Assembly (NCBI GenBank): GCA_016303065.1
Contig: JAEDMJ010000039.1
Coordinates: forward strand, 1 to 17,672
DNA from: Clostridiales bacterium
GTDB taxonomy: Bacteria > Bacillota > Clostridia > Oscillospirales > QAMX01
Length of the DNA stretch: 17,672 bases
Direction: 5' to 3'
The translations under genes were made by a program, and so were the position numbers. This document shows, one piece after another, positions 15,701 to 17,672 of this stretch. Under the pieces are notes generated by a model. The model saw only the letters and a program-made list of their open reading frames with translations. It searched no databases and had not been told where the DNA came from. How positions within the stretch are numbered: the stretch's first letter is position 1; every line of letters starts with the position of its first letter.

Positions 15701-15762
15701 AGGAGGACGGCGAAAAAGAAAACGCTCCGGACCCCGGCGAGGATGAATCCCCCGAAATGTAG
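12754..15762 (+). CDS. YfhO-family GT-C membrane glycosyltransferase
   Basis: 1002 residues. After a cytoplasmic start comes a membrane domain of roughly a dozen helices (about 30-460) with the YfhO signature FPFGDDSLLVLDLNAQYIYY and GEFLGILAYYTASPF; acidic residues in the first outer loop are the expected catalytic site. A large extracytoplasmic domain follows (about 480-870), then a last helix (873-897). In Firmicutes YfhO proteins move the sugar from undecaprenyl phosphate to teichoic or lipoteichoic acid outside the cell, after CsbB and a GtrA-type flippase; the two preceding genes are exactly those partners. An unusual ~100-residue acidic cytoplasmic tail follows the last helix, with six consecutive Asp (915-920) and many Glu/Ser. 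ATG 12754 is 12 bases after GGAG, rather far. The operon ends at the 15817 terminator. Confidence 0.92.
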   Translation: MENIKKTILSPFRPKSSLSPEELSAREKRRGNFWFYLIIFLLPAAVLELVYITFKVFPFGDDSLLVLDLNAQYIYYYEAFRDAVLGDGSLLYNWSRSLGGEFLGILAYYTASPFMVIYLLFPKEYITEALLTTALLKTACASLSFGYFLNVTRGGQKVKIVIYCCMYSLMTYFVMHQMNPMWLDAVIALPLIMLGVDRLVREGKYVLYTVALTYAFLSNFYIGYMVAIFTACYFFYSFFTNEKFGQKNLVRNLARRGLTFAAFSILSALMACIILIPVYFSLSLGKLEFSNPSYELKQKFKLIEFLPKLLFGAYDTCRPEGLPTLFTGTLTLLSVPLFYVNKNISVRRKIMSTVICAVLFLSMNMSTVDLFWHGMQNPNWLNYRYSFLLCAFLLIMSYEAFSNVRGGYSPGAVGASMLGCLAIIFFVDAQEYEWLDTRITVWGSIALVVIYFCFLAFDAYRGGKNNRITMALLLSVVCAELYLNAFTNICLIDADVVYSSRVSYRSFVDPYYEAAEWVRGYDDGFYRTEKTHTRCVNDNMALGLYGLSHSSSTLNADAIAYLKSLGYSTGAHWTRYVSPILATDSILGVKYVIQDTETNYGLDRVGTVGELYIYENPHALPIAFPVSDGYTAYDTDMPSENPFELQNRMLSAMIGSREVIEFYRPIGEENVEIVYENVDTKKYGEGYTKYFIENSGSNSHIEFLIDGYEDMPVYAAFPSNYPRKVNIWINHEWYNTYLTSTSDDGIIPLGKYGSDERVSLIMTILGADNDGSGEVFLRDKLFYCFDEELFEEYFSSVRDSVSGFEKLRETKLVMTVTAGANQELYTSIPYERGWIATVDGTETEVYRTDNGLVGIDLPEGTHKIELRFMPDYFVYACIISGSALLLFVLIIVTQYIFKKKGIRFSGVKEYFESTDDDDDDNSPKSSSEDIEEGSGNTVFLIGEIMRSDNGDRDSKELFDDVFGSSHTLPAAEDGEASAKESNEEDGEKENAPDPGEDESPEM

Positions 15763-15816
15763 CGTTTTTGAGCGCTCCTCCCACGCAAAACTGCGCTTAA
15801 TTTCCTTTGCAAATCA

Positions 15817-15855
15817 CAAAATGCGCCGTGACGGGCCTCGTCACGGCGCATTTTG
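15817..15855. terminator. Terminator after the YfhO gene
   Basis: A perfect 17-bp stem: CAAAATGCGCCGTGACG (15817-15833), loop GGCCT, CGTCACGGCGCATTTTG (15839-15855). The closing A/T bases provide a short T-run on either strand. It starts 54 bases after the yfhO-type stop codon. Confidence 0.85.
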
Positions 15856-16250
15856 CAGTCCGAGAACGCTTTTCCGCTTTTCATAAACGGAGATATAAAA
15901 GGCGCAATTGCATATATGCGCAGTCACAGTGAATTCAAAGACATTCTTCCGGCTTATACCGCTCCCGGGAATCACCCCCGCGGAAGCCGGAATACCGGGC
16001 CAAACCCGTGGAGCTCCATTACTCCGGGGATTTGGGCCTGCTGCAAAAATTTTTGTCGGAAGCGGATGAAAGCAAAACAAACGACAGTCATGCGCTCGCT
16101 TCTGCGCAGCTCAAGCCGGAGTTTGAGGATGCGGATCAGTCAGATCTCGCCCGCATCCGGACACGGGCGCTGGAGCTGTTTTATGCACACACGAAAAAAA
16201 TGGAAGAAAAATACGGGGGCCAACGGATGAATGCAGCAAATTCCGATTGA
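15853..16250 (+). pseudogene. Frameshifted remnant of an unknown small protein gene
   Basis: Two frames look protein-like but are joined by a shift near 15960. The first reads INGDIKGAIAYMRSHSEF then KDILPAYTA. The second reads on from about 15963 as SRESPPRKPEYRAKPVEL, then HYSGDLGLLQKFLSEADES and ARIRTRALELFYAHTKKMEE, to a TGA at 16248-16250. Neither half has a usable SD, the 5' end abuts the yfhO terminator, and no promoter is seen, so this looks like a decayed and 5'-truncated gene of perhaps 125 codons. The second half is rich in charged helix-forming residues. No family is recognised. Alternatives are a sequencing indel in an intact gene or chance open frames. A small AAAACC/GGTTTT hairpin (16250-16265) follows. 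Confidence 0.35.
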
Positions 16251-16334
16251 AAACCCATAGGTTTTGCATCTGCTTATCCCCCCCGCAGAGTTTTAATATA
16301 ATCCTCCAAAAGCCTTGAAAAAAAACTGTGATTA

Positions 16335-16364
16335 TTGCATTACACTCTTGAAACAGTAAAGCAA
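16335..16364. promoter_or_regulatory. Inverted repeat over the TetR-gene -35 box, candidate operator
   Basis: TTGCATTAC (16335-16343) and GTAAAGCAA (16356-16364) are inverted repeats with one mismatch, centred near 16349.5 on the -35 box TTGAAA. TetR-family proteins usually repress their own promoter through such palindromes. A second, weaker repeat (ATTAA...TTAAT around TGATCGTTCA, about 16377-16398) lies just after the -10 box. Confidence 0.4.
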
Positions 16365-16376
16365 CAATAGTATAAT
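16348..16376 (+). promoter_or_regulatory. Promoter of the TetR-family regulator gene
   Basis: TTGAAA (16348-16353) is followed after exactly 17 bases by TATAAT (16371-16376). The TTG start codon is 42 bases further downstream. Confidence 0.75.
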
Positions 16377-16418
16377 ATTAATGATCGTTCACTTTAATGC
16401 GGAGAAAGAGGTAAGATA

Positions 16419-17030
16419 TTGCGCCCGCAAAATGAAGAAGCCCGCAGGGCAAAGCAAACAGAGATAATGGAAAAGTGCTTTGCCTGCTATGCGGAGAACG
16501 GATTTACATCTGTCGGAATAAAGGCCGTCGCAAAAGCCTGTGATTGCAGTGTTGCGACCCTGTATCTGTATTTTGACAATCTCGACGACCTTATCGTTAA
16601 GTCCACCGAATACTGTATGAGCAAGGTAGAAGACGAGTTTATGGCAAAAGCTCCCGCCGGTGCGGAGGACTTATGGCGGTTTATCGACGAGATTCCCTAC
16701 TGGACGGCAAAAACGCACGGAAAGAAATACCGTCTGATGTATCAGGTCTACACTCAACCGAAGTACATAGAATACGGAAAGAAGTTTTTTGAGGGGATAA
16801 ACGAGAGATATACCCAATACGCAAAGAGCCTTGAGGCAAAGCTGGGTATTCCCTATGAAAAGATCACGCCGCTGATTTTCGTCTTTGTCCGCGCGTCGGT
16901 GCATTATGCCATGTTTGAGGACGAGTATTACCTGAAGAGTCAGATGAGTGTGCTCAAGCAAAGCATTTCCCTGCTCAGCAGTCAGTACCGAAAAGACGGA
17001 CGCCCCCCGTCAGCAGACGGCGAACAGTGA
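16419..17030 (+). CDS. TetR/AcrR-family transcriptional regulator
   Basis: 203 residues. The start is TTG 16419 with GAGG 7 bases upstream; no ATG with SD fits. The N-terminal DNA-binding domain has EIMEKCFACYAENGFTSVGI and the helix-turn-helix AVAKACDCSVATLYLYFDNL (about 36-55), followed by DDLI, the classic TetR pattern. The C-terminal ligand/dimer domain (about 65-200) is helical and rich in Tyr and Phe; its ligand is unknown. The gene has a strong promoter with an inverted repeat over the -35 box, which suggests autorepression. The unknown secreted protein gene follows in the same direction after 154 bases without a clear promoter or terminator between, so they may be co-transcribed. Confidence 0.9.
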   Translation: MRPQNEEARRAKQTEIMEKCFACYAENGFTSVGIKAVAKACDCSVATLYLYFDNLDDLIVKSTEYCMSKVEDEFMAKAPAGAEDLWRFIDEIPYWTAKTHGKKYRLMYQVYTQPKYIEYGKKFFEGINERYTQYAKSLEAKLGIPYEKITPLIFVFVRASVHYAMFEDEYYLKSQMSVLKQSISLLSSQYRKDGRPPSADGEQ

Positions 17031-17184
17031 CAGCTTTGAATGCCGGATTCGGCCGTACTCCTGCGGCGCAGGCGTTACCGCCGGAAAAAATCATTGAACC
17101 GGCATCGCATAAACTGCAAGATTGCCCCCCCACCCCGAATGGTTGACGATTTCCAACTGAGTTAATAAACAGGAGGCTCTTAAT

Positions 17185-17672
17185 ATGAAAAAAAGATTTC
17201 TGCCTCTTTTGCTGATACTCACGCTGCTTCTGTGCGGCGCAGGTAGCCCCGGCGGACAATCGCCCGGTCTCAGCGCCGCAAGGATCAATGAGCTGCAGGA
17301 GCTGGCCGGCGAAAACGGCCGGCAGTGGATCGAGGGCACGCCGCCCTCGCCGGACATGGACGCCTTCCAGATGTGGCAATGGACAGACTGGTTCCTGTCA
17401 AACCTGGTGCGCAGCCTGCTTGCCACGATCCAGGATTATGAACAGCTGGAACCGGATGTTCCTCTGAACGCGAAGGCTGAAGAGGATCAATGGAAGCTGC
17501 GCGAAACGGAGAACGTCCTCTCCCGCTTTGAAGCGCAGCTGGCGGAAGACCGTCTGGCAATTCTCAACGGCATAAGCCTGTATCAAAGCGGCGAGACAAG
17601 CGACGCCGAGCGTCCGGCTGTCTGCAAGCGCATCCTTGAAGCCGAAAGCGAGATCCGGCAGATCATAAAAAC
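17185..17672 (+). CDS. Secreted protein of unknown function, C-terminus cut by window edge
   Basis: The open frame from ATG 17185 runs 162 codons to the window end without a stop. A perfect AGGAGG (17171-17176) lies 8 bases upstream. Residues 1-20 (KKRF then LPLLLILTLLLCGAG) form a signal peptide. Cys17 is preceded by LLL rather than a proper lipobox, so export by signal peptidase I is more likely than lipidation. The mature part has a Trp-rich stretch (QMWQWTDWFLSNL, 62-74) and then long amphipathic, probably helical segments rich in Glu, Gln and Arg (about 95-160). No family is recognised. Its place behind a TetR regulator suggests inducible expression, but this is inference. Confidence 0.75.
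   Translation, partial: MKKRFLPLLLILTLLLCGAGSPGGQSPGLSAARINELQELAGENGRQWIEGTPPSPDMDAFQMWQWTDWFLSNLVRSLLATIQDYEQLEPDVPLNAKAEEDQWKLRETENVLSRFEAQLAEDRLAILNGISLYQSGETSDAERPAVCKRILEAESEIRQIIK

Overview
The window looks like chromosomal DNA of a Gram-positive, Clostridia-type (Bacillota) bacterium, probably a gut-associated member of the Oscillospirales/Christensenellales area. This rests on strong Shine-Dalgarno sequences, TATAAT/TTGnnn promoters with 17-bp spacers, many intrinsic terminators, TTG/GTG starts, and families typical of such genomes (small GH78 rhamnosidase, DHHW proteins, YfhO, GtrA, CarD). The organism cannot be named from the sequence alone. Both edges cut a gene.

Left part (1-5863): a truncated rhodanese-like lipoprotein gene (-) is divergent from an alpha-L-rhamnosidase gene (+). 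The rhamnosidase gene appears to carry a one-base frameshift just before its natural stop and is followed by an 18-bp terminator hairpin. Next comes a CNNM/CorC-type membrane protein gene (DUF21-CBS-CBS-CorC) with a long 5' leader. A shared bidirectional terminator separates it from a convergent fucO-like lactaldehyde/1,2-propanediol oxidoreductase gene (-). Rhamnosidase and FucO are linked by metabolism (rhamnose gives lactaldehyde), although they are not one operon.

The most interesting element is the leader of the CNNM/CorC gene. It has its own promoter and a well-placed SD. It encodes an unannotated 24-codon peptide that is strongly acidic at its N-terminus (MDD...DSEDD) and ends Ile-Pro-stop. 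An approximately 16-bp terminator hairpin begins ten bases after the stop, and a long-range pairing covers the SD. This is the architecture of a translation-dependent attenuator on a probable Mg2+ (or other divalent cation) transport gene. It resembles in principle, but not in sequence, the proteobacterial mgtL leader.

Middle part (6078-15855): two cell-envelope clusters run divergently from one intergenic region at 11042-11302. On the minus strand, an AlgI-type MBOAT O-acyltransferase is followed by two DHHW/SGNH-like extracytoplasmic proteins (one membrane-anchored, one lipoprotein) and then a CarD-like RNA polymerase-binding regulator with its own promoter and a possible leader terminator. 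On the plus strand, GtrA, a CsbB/GtrB-type GT2 and a YfhO-type GT-C protein make a complete three-component undecaprenyl-phosphate-sugar glycosylation system, closed by a 17-bp terminator. Together they would O-acylate and glycosylate envelope polymers.

Right part (15856-17672): a frameshifted gene remnant, then a TetR-family regulator with a perfectly spaced promoter and an inverted repeat over its -35 box, then the start of an unknown secreted protein. No tRNA, rRNA, CRISPR array, transposase or integrase was seen.
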